Shown here piece after piece: positions 18,119 to 28,287 of a stretch of DNA of 64,000 nucleotides. Each line of letters begins with the position of its first letter. Positions within the stretch are counted from its first letter, which is position 1. This DNA comes from Pseudomonadota bacterium (lineage in GTDB: Bacteria; Pseudomonadota; Gammaproteobacteria; Steroidobacterales; Steroidobacteraceae): NCBI GenBank assembly GCA_021805275.1, contig JAJZFQ010000200.1:35621-99620 (forward strand), written 5' to 3'. Both the position numbers and the translations under genes were made by a program. The notes under the pieces are model-generated. The model had not been told where the DNA came from. It did not search any database and saw nothing but the letters and a program-made list of their open reading frames with translations.

Positions 18119-18135
18119 GGGCTGCGCGTCGCCGC

Positions 18136-19566
18136 TCAGGCTACCTCGAGGATCTGCAGGGAGTTCGTGCCGCCCTGAACGCCCGACTGCTCGCCCTTGG
18201 TGAGGATGACCAGGTCCTTGCGCTCGACGAGCTTCAGCTCGAGCAGACGGGTGAACAGCGTGTCGTACAACTCACCGGTCGACTTGGCGCGGGTCACGTC
18301 GAAGACCACCGGATACACGCCGCGAAACAGCGTGACCCGCCGCCGGGTCCCTTCGTGGCGAGTGAAGGCGTAGATCGGAATGTCCGAGCGGATGCGCGAC
18401 ATCCACAGCGGCGTCGATCCGGATTCGGTGAGCGCAACGATGGCGCGCACCTTCATGTGGTTGGCCGCGTACATCACGGCCATCGCGATCGCCTCCTCGC
18501 TGTCGCTGAACAGCCCCTCGGTGCGGTGCCGCTCATAGCCGAGGCTCAGCTGGTATTTCTCCGCACCCTCGATGACCTGCGCCATGGCCTCCACAGCCCG
18601 CACCGGATAACGCCCCGCCGCCGTCTCCGCCGAGAGCATCACGGCATCGGTCCCGTCCATCACGGCATTGGCCACGTCGCTGACCTCGGCGCGCGTGGGC
18701 ATCGGGCTCTGGATCATCGACTCCATCATCTGCGTCGCGGTGATGACCACGCGGTTCTTCGCCCGGGTCCGGTGGATAATGGTCTTCTGCAGCCCGGTGA
18801 GTTCCGCGTAGCCCATCTCCACGCCCAGATCGCCACGCGCGACCATCACGACGTCGGAGGCCTCGATGATGGCGTCGAGATTGCTGATGGCCTCCTGGCG
18901 CTCGACCTTGGCGACGATGCGCGTGTCGCGGCCGGCACGCCGCGCCAGCGTGCGCGCCTGCTCGATGTCGCCCGCGTCCCGCGCGAAGGACACCGCGATG
19001 TAATCGATACTCTGCTCCACGGCGAAGCGGATATCCTCCTTGTCCTTGTCGGACAACGCCGGCGCGGAGATGCCCCCGCCCTGCCGATTGAGCCCCTTGC
19101 GATCGGACAGCTCGCCGCCGACGCGCACCTGCGTGTAGACCCGGCTTCCCTCCACCCGCTCCACACCGAGCACGATCTGCCCGTCGGCGAGCAACAGAGT
19201 GTCGCCGCCGCGCACGTCGCTCGGCAGGCTCTTGTAGGCGACGCCGACGGCCTTGACTGTGCCGCCCTTGGGGTCGAGCGCCGTGTCGAGGATGAACGGC
19301 TGGCCCTCCGCGAGCATGACCTTCCCATCGCGGAAGCCTTCGATGCGGATCTTCGGACCGGCCAGGTCGAGCAGCACGCCGACGCACCGGTTGGCGCGCT
19401 GCGCCGCCTCGCGCACCAGCCCGAGGCGGCGCCGGCGATCCTCGATGGTGCCGTGCGAGGCGTTCAGCCGCGCCACGTCCAGGCCGGCCCGCATCATGTC
19501 AATGAGAATCTGTACATCGTCGGTGGCCGGCCCCACGGTCGCCACGATTTTGGTTCTTCTGAGCAT
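18136..19566 (-). CDS. pyk: Pyruvate kinase
   Basis: Converts PEP and ADP to pyruvate and ATP, the last glycolytic step. The 476 residues show 'RTKIVATVGPATDD' at the N-terminus, 'ARLNASHG', the B domain, the catalytic 'VARGDLGVEMG', 'TATQMMESMI' and 'SAETAAGRYPVRAVEAM', followed by the C-terminal allosteric domain. The ATG at 19566 gives the canonical start; the pgk stop is four bases upstream. The length is typical of PykA/PykF enzymes. Confidence 0.97.
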   Translation of the reverse strand: MLRRTKIVATVGPATDDVQILIDMMRAGLDVARLNASHGTIEDRRRRLGLVREAAQRANRCVGVLLDLAGPKIRIEGFRDGKVMLAEGQPFILDTALDPKGGTVKAVGVAYKSLPSDVRGGDTLLLADGQIVLGVERVEGSRVYTQVRVGGELSDRKGLNRQGGGISAPALSDKDKEDIRFAVEQSIDYIAVSFARDAGDIEQARTLARRAGRDTRIVAKVERQEAISNLDAIIEASDVVMVARGDLGVEMGYAELTGLQKTIIHRTRAKNRVVITATQMMESMIQSPMPTRAEVSDVANAVMDGTDAVMLSAETAAGRYPVRAVEAMAQVIEGAEKYQLSLGYERHRTEGLFSDSEEAIAMAVMYAANHMKVRAIVALTESGSTPLWMSRIRSDIPIYAFTRHEGTRRRVTLFRGVYPVVFDVTRAKSTGELYDTLFTRLLELKLVERKDLVILTKGEQSGVQGGTNSLQILEVA

Positions 19567-19570
19567 AGTG

Positions 19571-20749
19571 TCAGCCGCCCGCGCGCTCCTCCAGAGCCGC
19601 CACCGCCGGCAGCTTCTTGCCTTCAACGAACTCCAGGAATGCCCCGCCGCCGGTCGAGATGTAGGAGATCCCGTCCTCGATCCGGTACTTCTCGATGGCC
19701 GCCAGCGTGTCCCCGCCGCCGGCGAGCGAGAATGCCTTGCTGCGGGCAATCGCCTGAGCGATCGCCCGGGTCCCCTCGCCGAACTGCTCGAACTCGAATA
19801 CTCCGACCGGACCGTTCCACAGAATCGTGCCGGCAGTCTGCAGCAGCGCGCTCAGCCGGTCGGCGCTGTCCGGGCCGATGTCCAGGATCATCTCCTCGGC
19901 GCGCACCTCGTGGATCGAGCGCACGTCGGCGTGCGCCGTCGCGGCGATCTCCTTGGCGACCACCACGTCGGTGGGCAGCGGAATTTCCGCGCCGCGCTCG
20001 CGCGCCCGCTCCATCAGGCGGCGCGCCACCTCGATCAGCTCGGCCTCGTAGAGCGATTTGCCGACCTGCACGCCGGTGGCGGCGAGGAACGTGTTGGCGA
20101 TGCCACCGCCAACGATGAGCTTGTCGACCTTTTCGAGCAACGCCTCGAGCACGGTCAGCTTCGTCGAGACCTTCGAGCCGGCGACGATGGCCATCATCGG
20201 TCGCGCGGGATTCTCGAGCGCGCGCTCCAGCGCCTCGAGCTCACCGACCAGCAGCGGCCCGGCGCAAGCGACCTTCGCGAACCGGGCAACCCCATGCGTG
20301 CTCGCCTCGGCGCGGTGCGCGGTACCGAACGCGTCCATCACGAACACATCGCACAGCGCCGCCATGCGCCGCGCGAGCGTCTCGTCGTCTTTTTTCTCCC
20401 CCTTGTTGAAGCGCGCGTTCTCGCACAGCAGCGCGCTGCCCGGCGCACACTCCACGCCGTCGAGCCAGTCACGCTTGAGCGGCACGGGCGTACCGAGCAG
20501 CTCGGCGAGCCGGGCCGCGATCGGCTTCAGCGACAACGCTTCGTCGTACTCCCCCTCCTTCGGCCGGCCGAGATGCGAGAGGATGAATACCTGGGCGTGC
20601 TGGTCGAGCGCATAGCGGATGGTTGGCAGCGCGGCGCGGATGCGCGCATCGCTGGTCACCACCCCGTCATTGATCGGGCAATTCAGATCCTCCCGGATCA
20701 GGACCCGCTTGCCGCGTAGGTCCGTATCCGTCATCCGCAGGATCCTCAT
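19571..20749 (-). CDS. pgk: Phosphoglycerate kinase
   Basis: Transfers phosphate from 1,3-bisphosphoglycerate to ADP. The 392 residues include '[14 protein letters not shown]', '[12 protein letters not shown]', '[16 protein letters not shown]', '[17 protein letters not shown]' and the nucleotide-binding '[13 protein letters not shown]'. The ATG at 20749 overlaps the gap stop as ATGA and gives a five-residue leader before '[11 protein letters not shown]', much like E. coli Pgk; the second ATG at 20734 is the alternative. It is third in the tkt-gap-pgk-pyk operon. Confidence 0.97.
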   Translation of the reverse strand: MRILRMTDTDLRGKRVLIREDLNCPINDGVVTSDARIRAALPTIRYALDQHAQVFILSHLGRPKEGEYDEALSLKPIAARLAELLGTPVPLKRDWLDGVECAPGSALLCENARFNKGEKKDDETLARRMAALCDVFVMDAFGTAHRAEASTHGVARFAKVACAGPLLVGELEALERALENPARPMMAIVAGSKVSTKLTVLEALLEKVDKLIVGGGIANTFLAATGVQVGKSLYEAELIEVARRLMERARERGAEIPLPTDVVVAKEIAATAHADVRSIHEVRAEEMILDIGPDSADRLSALLQTAGTILWNGPVGVFEFEQFGEGTRAIAQAIARSKAFSLAGGGDTLAAIEKYRIEDGISYISTGGGAFLEFVEGKKLPAVAALEERAGG

Positions 20750-21759
20750 GACGCCTTGGACCACGCGAGGGTGGTGTCGATCATCCGGTTGGAGAAGCCC
20801 CACTCGTTGTCGTACCACGCACACACCTTCACCAGGGTGCCGCCGAGCACCTTGGTGAGCGTCGCGTCGTACACCGAGGAGCGCGCGTCGTGGTTGAAGT
20901 CGATCGACACCAGCGGCTCGGTGTTGTAGCCGAGCACGCCGTGCAGCGCCCCGGAGGCCGCCGCGCGCACCGCCTCGTTGACCTCCTCGGGACTGGTCGG
21001 GCGGGCTGCGGTGAAGGTCAGATCAACCATCGAGACGTTGATGGTCGGCACGCGCACGGCGAATCCGTCGAGCCGGCCCTGCAGTTCCGGCAGCACCAGC
21101 CCGACGGCCGCGGCCGCCCCGGTCTTGGTCGGGATCTGCGACTGGGTCGCCGAGCGGGCGCGGCGCAGATCCGTGTGATAGACGTCGGTGAGCACCTGGT
21201 CGTTGGTGTAGGAGTGGATCGTGGTCATGATGCCGGCGGTGATGCCAACCGCGTCGTGCAACACCTTCGCGACCGGCGCGAGACAATTGGTCGTGCACGA
21301 GGCGTTGGAAATGACCGTGTGCTTGCTTGAGAGCACGTTGTGGTTCACCCCGTAGACGATCGTCGCATCGACGTCAGCGCCGCCCGGCGCGGAGATCAGC
21401 ACTTTCTTGGCGCCGCCCGCGAGGTGTCCGGAGGCCTTCGCTTTGCTCGTAAACAATCCCGTGCACTCGAGCACGAAGTCCACCCCGAGACTGCCCCAGG
21501 GAAGCTTGGCCGGATCGCGCTCGGCGAGCACGCGGATGGGCTGGCCGTTGACCACCAGGGAGTCGCCCTCGACCTTGACTTCGCCCGCAAAGCGACCGTG
21601 GACCGTGTCGTGCCGGGTGAGATGCGCATTGGTCTTGGCATCGCCCAGGTCATTGATCGCGACGATCTGCAGTTCACCGGCGCGCTTAGCCTCGAACAGG
21701 GCGCGCAGCACGTTGCGACCGATGCGGCCGTAGCCGTTGATTCCCACCTTGATTGCCAT
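20746..21759 (-). CDS. gap: Glyceraldehyde-3-phosphate dehydrogenase, type I
   Basis: Oxidises glyceraldehyde 3-phosphate with NAD+ and phosphate. The 337 residues have the Rossmann start '[18 protein letters not shown]', an Asp at the end of the second strand ('VAINDLGD', NAD preference), catalytic Cys155 in 'SNASCTTNC' and the '[14 protein letters not shown]' C-terminal motif. It lies 24 bases after tkt and overlaps pgk by four bases. Confidence 0.97.
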   Translation of the reverse strand: MAIKVGINGYGRIGRNVLRALFEAKRAGELQIVAINDLGDAKTNAHLTRHDTVHGRFAGEVKVEGDSLVVNGQPIRVLAERDPAKLPWGSLGVDFVLECTGLFTSKAKASGHLAGGAKKVLISAPGGADVDATIVYGVNHNVLSSKHTVISNASCTTNCLAPVAKVLHDAVGITAGIMTTIHSYTNDQVLTDVYHTDLRRARSATQSQIPTKTGAAAAVGLVLPELQGRLDGFAVRVPTINVSMVDLTFTAARPTSPEEVNEAVRAAASGALHGVLGYNTEPLVSIDFNHDARSSVYDATLTKVLGGTLVKVCAWYDNEWGFSNRMIDTTLAWSKAS

Positions 21760-21783
21760 GAGCCGTATCCCCTTGACCTGTGA

Positions 21784-23781
21784 TCAAATTGCCGTGTCGA
21801 GCAGCTGGGCGATCTCGCGCTGGATGCGCTCGGCGGTGAAACCGAAGTGCACAAACAGCTCCGGGCCCTTGCCCGACGCGCCGAACTCATCAAGACCTAG
21901 CACGCGTCCGTCGCTGCCGACGTAACGCCACCACGATAGCGTAGCGCCCGCCTCGACCGCCACCCTGCGCCGCACGGCGCGCGGCAGCACGCCCTCGCGG
22001 TAGGCGGCATCCTGTTCGTCAAACACGTTGGTCGACGGCATCGAGACGAGCCTTACGCGCCGGCCGGCGACATTCAGGGCGCGAACCGCTTCGGCCGCGA
22101 TGCCCACCTCGGAGCCGCTGGCGATGACCAGACACTCCGGGGCGCCCGCGCAGTCGATGAGCACGTAGCCGCCGCGCGCCGCGGCGCTCTGCTGCTCGGC
22201 GCTGCGCTCGTGCTGCACCAGCGCCTGGCGGGTCAGCACCAGCGCATCCGGCCCCTCGTGCTCGAGGGCCGTCTGCCAGGCGAGCGCGGTCTCGAACGCA
22301 TCGCACGGCCGCCACACGCGCAGATGCGGTATGGCACGCAGGCTGGTCAGATGCTCGACCGGCTGATGCGTCGGGCCGTCCTCGCCGAGGCCGATCGAGT
22401 CGTGCGTATAGACAAGGGTGATGGCGGTGCGCATCAGGGCCGCGAGCCGCACCGCGTTGCGCGCGTAATCGGAAAACACCAGGAACGTCCCGCCGTAGGG
22501 CAGGAAGCCGCCGTGCGCGGCCAGGCCATTCAAGATCGCGGTCATGCCGAACTCGCGCACGCCGTAGTGCAGGTAATTGCCACCCTCGGGGCCCACGGTG
22601 TGCGCCCCCTTGAACATGGTGTTATTCGAGGGAGTCAGGTCGGCCGAGCCGCCAAACAGCTCCGGCACTGACGGCCCAAGGATGTCGAGCACCATCTGCG
22701 AGGACTGGCGGGTCGCCTGCGGGCTCTTCTGTCCGAGCGCGCTCGTGCGCACCTGCGCCAGCAGTTCGGCCCACCGCGCCGGACGGCCCCCGCTGATGCG
22801 CCGCTCGAGTTCCGCGGCCAGTTGCGGATGCGCCGTGCGGTAGCGCTCGAACAGCTCGCGCCAGGACTGCTCGGCCGCCGCGCCCCGAGCGCGGTGATCC
22901 CAAGCGGCGCGCAGCTCAGCGGGAATCACGAACGGTTCGTACGGCCAGCCGATGGCCTTGCGGGTCGCCGCGACCTCCTCAATGCCGAGCGCCTCGCCGT
23001 GCGCGTGCGCCGTGCCCTGCTTGTGCGGGGCGCCCCAGCCGATGATGGTCTTGCAGCAGATGAGCGTTGGGCGGGCGGTTTCGGCGCGCGCGGCGCGGAT
23101 CGCCGCCACCACCGCCTCGCCGTCCATGCCATCAACATCGCGCAGCACGTGCCAGCCATAGGCCTCGAAGCGCTTAGGCGTGTCATCGCGGAACCAGCCC
23201 TTGACCGGCCCGTCGATGGAGATGCCGTTGTCATCGTAGAACACGATGAGCTTGCCCAGACCGAGCACGCCGGCAAACGAGCAGGCCTCGTGCGAGATGC
23301 CCTCCATCAGGCAGCCGTCGCCGCAGAACGCGTAGGTATGGTGGTCGATGACCGGCAGGCCGGGCTGGTTGAAGGTCTCGGCCAACAGGCGCTCCGCGAG
23401 CGCCATGCCCACCGCGCTGGCCAGTCCCTGTCCGAGCGGTCCGGTGGTCGTCTCGATGCCGAGCGCCGGCTCGCGCTCGGGGTGTCCCGGCGTGCGGCTG
23501 CCGAGCTGGCGGAAGCGTTTGAGGTCCTCGATGCCGAGCGGATAACCGGTCAGGTGCAGCACCGAATACAGCAGCATCGAGCCATGGCCGTTCGAGAGCA
23601 CGAAGCGGTCGCGGTCGAACCAATGCGGGTTGGCCGGGTTGTGCTTCAGAAAGTCCCCCCACAGCGCCTGGGCGATGTCCGCCATGCCGAGCGGCATGCC
23701 CGGGTGTCCGGAATTGGCACGCTGCACGGCGTCCATGGACAGGGCTCGAATGGCGTTGGCTAGCTCTCGGCGCGTGCTCAT
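21784..23781 (-). CDS. tkt: Transketolase
   Basis: ThDP-dependent enzyme moving two-carbon units in the pentose phosphate pathway. The 665 residues show '[21 protein letters not shown]', the ThDP motif starting '[13 protein letters not shown]', '[19 protein letters not shown]' in the pyrimidine domain, and a C-terminal domain ending in '[18 protein letters not shown]'. First gene of an operon with gap, pgk, pyk and a patatin. A plausible promoter lies about 90 bases upstream. Confidence 0.97.
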   Translation of the reverse strand: MSTRRELANAIRALSMDAVQRANSGHPGMPLGMADIAQALWGDFLKHNPANPHWFDRDRFVLSNGHGSMLLYSVLHLTGYPLGIEDLKRFRQLGSRTPGHPEREPALGIETTTGPLGQGLASAVGMALAERLLAETFNQPGLPVIDHHTYAFCGDGCLMEGISHEACSFAGVLGLGKLIVFYDDNGISIDGPVKGWFRDDTPKRFEAYGWHVLRDVDGMDGEAVVAAIRAARAETARPTLICCKTIIGWGAPHKQGTAHAHGEALGIEEVAATRKAIGWPYEPFVIPAELRAAWDHRARGAAAEQSWRELFERYRTAHPQLAAELERRISGGRPARWAELLAQVRTSALGQKSPQATRQSSQMVLDILGPSVPELFGGSADLTPSNNTMFKGAHTVGPEGGNYLHYGVREFGMTAILNGLAAHGGFLPYGGTFLVFSDYARNAVRLAALMRTAITLVYTHDSIGLGEDGPTHQPVEHLTSLRAIPHLRVWRPCDAFETALAWQTALEHEGPDALVLTRQALVQHERSAEQQSAAARGGYVLIDCAGAPECLVIASGSEVGIAAEAVRALNVAGRRVRLVSMPSTNVFDEQDAAYREGVLPRAVRRRVAVEAGATLSWWRYVGSDGRVLGLDEFGASGKGPELFVHFGFTAERIQREIAQLLDTAI

Positions 23782-23866
23782 CGGGGCCTTCCTGGCGGCC
23801 TCAGGGCCGCATCACGCCCGGCAGCGGATGCGCCGCCGCGCGATATCGGGGGGTAAAAGGGCTGGC

Positions 23867-23895
23867 ATTGTCCCCCAGCGCGGTGCAATGCTCAA
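23867..23895 (-). promoter_or_regulatory. Candidate sigma-70 promoter of the tkt-gap-pgk-pyk operon
   Basis: On the minus strand TTGAGC (23890-23895) and GACAAT (23867-23872) are separated by exactly 17 bases. The predicted start near 23860 gives a leader of about 80 bases to tkt. Each hexamer is a partial match, so confidence is modest. Confidence 0.45.
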
Positions 23896-24049
23896 TGACC
23901 GCGCCATGCCGCGGCGCACCGGCGCCGTGCAGCCGCTTTTAACGATATTCCGCCGGGGCATCAGGTCCCGGTGATGCGTCACATCCCACCGGGCGCGCGG
24001 CGCGACCCAGTTCACTGCGCGTTAAGGGTACTCTGCTAACCTGCCGTCG

Positions 24050-24832
24050 ATGAGCATCGTGCGCCTCATCCAGTTCACCGATCTGCATCTGTACGGGCAG
24101 GAGAACGGCTGCCTGCGCGGCGTGCCGACGCTGCCGGCACTCACCACCACGCTGGCGCACGCGCGCCTCGGCGCGTGGCCACCGGATGCGCTGCTGGTCA
24201 CCGGGGACATCGTGCAGGACGACCCGGCGGGCTATGTGCATTTTCGCCGGCTGTTCGGTTCGCTGGCGGTGCCCGTGCTGTGCCTGCCGGGCAATCACGA
24301 CGACCCGGCGCGGATGCGCCAGGTGCTCGCCGATCCGCCGTTCGTGGCAGGCGGCCACCTTGAGCTCGGCCGCTGGCGAATCATCCTGCTCGACAGCGTC
24401 GTGCCCGGCAAGGCGGGCGGCGCGCTGAGCGAGACGAGCCTCGCGGCGCTCGATGCGGCGCTCGCCCAGGCCGGCGAGCGGCCCGCGCTGGTGTGCCTGC
24501 ATCATCACCCGGTGCCGATGCACAGCCGCTGGCTCGATCAGGTCGGGCTCACGAACGCACACGAATTCTTCACCGTCATCGATCGCCATCCCAACGTGCG
24601 CGGCATCCTCTGGGGTCACGTGCACCAGAATTTCGACGCCCTGCGCAACGGCGTGCGGCTGCTCGCCACGCCCTCGACCTGCGCGCAGTTCCGTCCCTTG
24701 GCCGAGCAGTTCGAGCTCGACCCGCGACCGGCCGCGTACCGGACCCTGGAGCTGCATCCGGACGGCACGATCATGACCGACCTGGTGTGGGTGAACGAGA
24801 TCGCGCCGCACGGCTCGATGAGCGCCGCCTGA
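24050..24832 (+). CDS. Calcineurin-type phosphodiesterase, CpdA-like
   Basis: Metallophosphoesterase of 260 residues resembling 3',5'-cyclic-AMP phosphodiesterase CpdA. The metal ligands are all visible: Asp11 and His13 ('FTDLHLYG'), 'VTGDIVQDD', 'LPGNHDD', 'LHHHPVPM' and 'WGHVHQNFD'. The N-terminus and 'TPSTCAQFRP' fit the CpdA branch, but sequence alone cannot prove cAMP as the substrate. It is divergent from tkt across 268 bases and convergent with a glycosyltransferase. Confidence 0.85.
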   Translation: MSIVRLIQFTDLHLYGQENGCLRGVPTLPALTTTLAHARLGAWPPDALLVTGDIVQDDPAGYVHFRRLFGSLAVPVLCLPGNHDDPARMRQVLADPPFVAGGHLELGRWRIILLDSVVPGKAGGALSETSLAALDAALAQAGERPALVCLHHHPVPMHSRWLDQVGLTNAHEFFTVIDRHPNVRGILWGHVHQNFDALRNGVRLLATPSTCAQFRPLAEQFELDPRPAAYRTLELHPDGTIMTDLVWVNEIAPHGSMSAA

Positions 24833-24842
24833 TCCGTCCGCA

Positions 24843-24858
24843 CGCGGCCCGAGCCGCG
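24843..24858. terminator. Short GC hairpin between convergent genes
   Basis: CGCGGC (24843-24848) and GCCGCG (24853-24858) flank a four-base loop, in the 39-base gap between the convergent phosphodiesterase and glycosyltransferase genes. No U-tract. A weak terminator candidate. Confidence 0.35.
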
Positions 24859-24871
24859 CGCAGCACTTCAG

Positions 24872-25972
24872 CTACGGCGCGACGCGAGGCTCCTCGTGCG
24901 CGGCCCGGCCGTCGTCTCCGCCCGAGCGCGGCGGCAGGGAGCACCAGGCATCGAATACCGCAGCAGCGGGAATCTGATCGGCGCGCGTGAACTGCGGAGG
25001 ACCGCCGATGCCGATCACCGCCGAGCGGCTCGGGCTGCGCGGCAGCACGAGCGACTGCGGATTGGCGCCCATGATCACCACCACCGGCAGACCCAGCGCC
25101 GCGGCGGCATGCGCCATGCCCGTGTCCATCGAGATCATGCTCTCGGCCGCCTGCATCAGCGCGAAGCTCTCGCGCAGACCGAGTCCGGCGAGCTGCACGC
25201 CGTCGAGTCCGATCGCCGCATGCAGCTCGCGCAGCAGCGGCAGCTCGCTCACCGCACCACGCAGCACCAGCAGCGCGCCCGGCTGGTGCGCCCGCAGTGC
25301 GTGCAGCAGCTCTCGCCAGCGCGCCACCGGCCACGAACGGTCGTTATCCGCTTCCCAGCGCTTGCGACTGCGGGCGCTCAACGTGCGCCCCGTGCCGGGC
25401 TGGATGAGCACGAGCGGTCGGCCCTGCCAGCCGCGCTCGCGCAGCAGTGCCTCGCACTGCGCGCGCTCCGGCGCGAGCGTGACGAGCCGCGGCGCCGCAA
25501 CGCCCGACAGCGGATACCGCTCGGCGCGCAGGGCCGCGGGCGTGCGCGCCGCGAGCCGCAGCAGCAGATCGATGTAGTGCTCGCCCGGACGGGAGCCGTC
25601 CTCGAGCAACACGCACCGCGCCGGATCGATGCGACTCACGGCCAGCAGCTGGCGGATGCGCCTGACCTGACGGGGCATCGCCTCGGCGACGTAGACCGGT
25701 CCCGGCGCCGCGTGCCGCAACGCGCCCGCCACGCTCATCCAGACCGGAGTGAGCGCAAACGGCAGGTGCCGCGGCAGGGTCCAGCAGCGGCTCACGTCCG
25801 GATGCGCCCGGTACAGATCGCCGTTCCACGGACCCGCACCGATCACCTGGCACGGCCGGCCATAGCGGCGGTGGAGCCGATTCAGCGCCGCGGTGAGCAT
25901 AATCATGTCCCCGACGCGGCCGAAGAGGATCACGCTCGGCGTCAGCGCCGACGAGGGTGTGTTCACGCCCAC
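24872..25972 (-). CDS. Glycosyltransferase family 9-like protein (copy 1)
   Basis: GT-B fold enzyme of 366 residues resembling ADP-heptose:LPS heptosyltransferases. It has the N-terminal 'FGRVGDMIMLTAALNRLHRRYG' loop, 'VLIQPGTGR' opening the C-terminal domain and 'SMISMDTGMAHAAAALGLPVVVIMGANPQS', the donor-binding segment. The start is GTG (25972 or 25966). It follows a clear paralogue by three bases and shares segments such as 'APGPVYV' and 'LVLRGA'. The genuine heptose or sugar donor is unknown. It ends the minus-strand glycan cluster. Confidence 0.85.
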   Translation of the reverse strand: MGVNTPSSALTPSVILFGRVGDMIMLTAALNRLHRRYGRPCQVIGAGPWNGDLYRAHPDVSRCWTLPRHLPFALTPVWMSVAGALRHAAPGPVYVAEAMPRQVRRIRQLLAVSRIDPARCVLLEDGSRPGEHYIDLLLRLAARTPAALRAERYPLSGVAAPRLVTLAPERAQCEALLRERGWQGRPLVLIQPGTGRTLSARSRKRWEADNDRSWPVARWRELLHALRAHQPGALLVLRGAVSELPLLRELHAAIGLDGVQLAGLGLRESFALMQAAESMISMDTGMAHAAAALGLPVVVIMGANPQSLVLPRSPSRSAVIGIGGPPQFTRADQIPAAAVFDAWCSLPPRSGGDDGRAAHEEPRVAP

Positions 25973-25975
25973 CGC

Positions 25976-27103
25976 CTAGGCTGGCCCATCGTCGCACCCG
26001 CGCGCGTCCGGGTCGCTGGCGGGCGGCAGCGAACGCCACTGCTCGATCACTTGCGCTGCGCAGATCTCGCTCACATGGCGCGACTCCAGTGCCAGGACCG
26101 GGGACTGCCCGCCGCTGCGCGGCAGCCACACCCGGGCGGACTGCACGCCGTAGAGCACCACCAGCGGCAGGCCGAGCGCGGCGGCGGCATGCGCCGGGCC
26201 GGTATCGATGGAGATCATGCTGTCGGCAAGACAGCACAGCGCGAACAGCCGGCGCAGCCCGCAGGCCGCGACGGCCACGCGCGGCTCGGCCGCCGCGCGC
26301 GCAATCCGCTCGAGCATCGGTGCCTCGGCCGGCGCGCCGCGCAGCACGATCAGCGCCTCGGGCCGCGCTGCGCGGATGCCGTGCAGCAGTTCGATCCAAT
26401 GACTGAGCGGCCAGGCCTTGTCGTCACGCTCGACCCAATGGCGCATGCGCCGGCGGCCCATGGTGCGATGGTTGCCGGGCTGCACGAGCACCACCGGCCC
26501 GCCCCGCCAACCCACCCCGGCGAGCCACTCGCGCGCCGTGCGCCGCTCCGGCCCGCTCACCCGCAGCCGCGGCCGCCATGGGCCGCCGGCGCCGACCTCG
26601 GGATACTGGCTCGCCGGCACGCCAGGCGGGGTGCGCGCGGCGAACTCCAACAGGACGTCGAGCCACAACCGTTCCGTGCCAGGCTCCTCCTCGATAGACA
26701 GGCAGCGGCGCGGATCGATGCCGCCGACGGCCAGCAGCCGCCGGATACGTGGCACCTCGCGCCGATGGTGTTCGAACACGTACACCGGCCCGGGGGCGCT
26801 GCGTCGCAGGGCCCGCACCACCGCTGGCCAGGCCAGCCCGAAAAAGAACGGTCCTTTGCGCGGCAGGTGCCAGCAGTCCGCGACGTCCGGATGACCTCGA
26901 TACATGTCGTGGATCCACCGATCCATGCCCACGACATAACACGGTGCGCCGTAGCGGGCGTGCAGCGCACGCAACACCGCCGTCATCATGACCATGTCGC
27001 CAATGCGCCCGTGGCGGAACACGAACGGATGCAGTGGCCGGGCCGGCGTGCGCGGCGCCGTCGGCAAGACAAACCCATCTGATCGCACTGCCTCTCCGCT
27101 CAC
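25976..27103 (-). CDS. Glycosyltransferase family 9-like protein (copy 2)
   Basis: GT9-type protein of 375 residues, paralogous to the next gene downstream. Matching landmarks are 'FRHGRIGDMVMMTAVLRALHARYGAPCYVVG', 'WLDVLLEFAARTPPGVPASQYP', 'VLVQPGNHRTMG' and 'SMISIDTGPAHAAAALGLPLVVLYG'. No signal peptide. The start is GTG with GGGAG upstream. It is separated from the GT1 gene by 113 bases holding a possible -10 box, so the GT9 pair may have its own promoter. Likely role: sugar transfer during LPS core or surface glycan assembly (inference). Confidence 0.85.
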   Translation of the reverse strand: MSGEAVRSDGFVLPTAPRTPARPLHPFVFRHGRIGDMVMMTAVLRALHARYGAPCYVVGMDRWIHDMYRGHPDVADCWHLPRKGPFFFGLAWPAVVRALRRSAPGPVYVFEHHRREVPRIRRLLAVGGIDPRRCLSIEEEPGTERLWLDVLLEFAARTPPGVPASQYPEVGAGGPWRPRLRVSGPERRTAREWLAGVGWRGGPVVLVQPGNHRTMGRRRMRHWVERDDKAWPLSHWIELLHGIRAARPEALIVLRGAPAEAPMLERIARAAAEPRVAVAACGLRRLFALCCLADSMISIDTGPAHAAAALGLPLVVLYGVQSARVWLPRSGGQSPVLALESRHVSEICAAQVIEQWRSLPPASDPDARGCDDGPA

Positions 27104-27165
27104 CCTGACTCCCGCACAGATCGGTCCCGAACGGCGCCTGAGCGCACCCCGCCGAAGCGCGGCCG

Positions 27166-27171
27166 GTTATA
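27166..27171 (-). promoter_or_regulatory. Possible -10 box for the GT9 pair
   Basis: TATAAC on the minus strand within a short AT-rich dip of the 113-base gap upstream of the GT9 pair. Predicted leader about 55 bases. No clear -35. Confidence 0.3.
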
Positions 27172-27216
27172 TTGTGCCCGCGCGGCGCACGCGACGTGCA
27201 AGCAATTGCGCGCCGC

Positions 27217-28287
27217 TCAGCGCGGCAGCGCGAGTTCCTCGCGCCAGCGCGCGATCACGGCCGTCAGACGGAAGCGCGGATCCGGGCCGGTCACGGGCCG
27301 CTCCCCGGCGCGCCACGCGCGGATGCGCTCGAGATAGGCATCGAACAGACCCATCGAGCCCGCCACGCGTGCCGGGGCGGTCCGCCAGCGCGTTGACAGC
27401 GATCCGAGCAGCCGCTCGTAGGCGCGCTGCGCGGTCGTCACGGGCAGGATCTGGCGCTGATCGCCAATGACCTCGCGGGCCGCGCCGCAATCGTGGGTCA
27501 GCACCGGCGTGCCGAGCGCGTTCGACTCGGCGAACACCAGGCCGAAGGTCTCCGGGATCACAAAGTTCGGAAAGAAGGTGCACAGCGCCGTGCGCAGCTC
27601 CGCGTGCACGCGCGCCTGCGGCTGCGGTCCGAGGTAACGCACTCCCTCGATCGGCGCCCACCGGTCTTCCTTGTAACCGGGGTTGCCGACCAGGAGCTCC
27701 AGGTCGGGCATGCGCCGACGCAGCGCCTGGAACGCGTCGAGGGTGAACTTCAGCCCCTTGTTGGGCGAGGAGAGGAACACGAGCTTGCGGGCATCGACGG
27801 GCGAGCCGTCCGGCTGCAGCGTATCGTCGATCGGATTGTAGATGGTGCGTGCCCCGACGGATGCGCCCGCACGCATCCAGCGCAGCGTCGCCTCCACCTC
27901 CGCGCGCTGTGTGTCCGAGACACAAATGATCCGCACGTCGAGCTCGTGCAGCAGGTTCGCGGTGGCGGCGAGCCACCGGGAGCGGCGCGACCCGGGCCGC
28001 AGGCGATCATGCAGCCAGAGAAACACTCGGGCGTTCGGGTACAGCCGCCGCACGGTCGGCAGCGCGCGCGAGTCGCGATTGACGATGACCGCCCCGACAC
28101 CGGGGTCGCGCTCCGGTGGCTGGTAGCGGCCGCTCGCGCCGGTGCGATTGTGCTGCGTCACGCGCGCGCCGAGGGCATCGGCAATGCGCACCAGAGTCGC
28201 CTCCGTTCCACCCATCGCCTCGCTGCGCAGCGTTTCGCTGTCGTAGGGCCGCAGGCACACCGGATCGTAAAAGACCGTCGCGCTCAT
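27217..28287 (-). CDS. Glycosyltransferase family 1/4-type protein
   Basis: GT-B glycosyltransferase of 356 residues. The C-terminal domain shows 'KLVFLSSPNKGLKFTLDAFQALRRRMPDLELLVGNPGY' and the donor-binding motif 'VIPETFGLVFAESNALGTPVLTHDCGAARE', in which the E-x7-E glutamates can be seen. The N-terminal part has 'GGTEATLVRIADALG' and 'WLHDRLRPG'. The ATG at 28287 overlaps the stop of the upstream methyltransferase as ATGA, so it is preferred over a start 26 codons earlier. The acceptor is unknown; context suggests a surface polysaccharide. Confidence 0.88.
   Translation of the reverse strand: MSATVFYDPVCLRPYDSETLRSEAMGGTEATLVRIADALGARVTQHNRTGASGRYQPPERDPGVGAVIVNRDSRALPTVRRLYPNARVFLWLHDRLRPGSRRSRWLAATANLLHELDVRIICVSDTQRAEVEATLRWMRAGASVGARTIYNPIDDTLQPDGSPVDARKLVFLSSPNKGLKFTLDAFQALRRRMPDLELLVGNPGYKEDRWAPIEGVRYLGPQPQARVHAELRTALCTFFPNFVIPETFGLVFAESNALGTPVLTHDCGAAREVIGDQRQILPVTTAQRAYERLLGSLSTRWRTAPARVAGSMGLFDAYLERIRAWRAGERPVTGPDPRFRLTAVIARWREELALPR

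Noticed and set aside
24896..27082. Long plus-strand open frame across both GT9 genes
   Set aside because: Antisense to two recognisable glycosyltransferases, and composition is typical of an antisense GC-rich frame.
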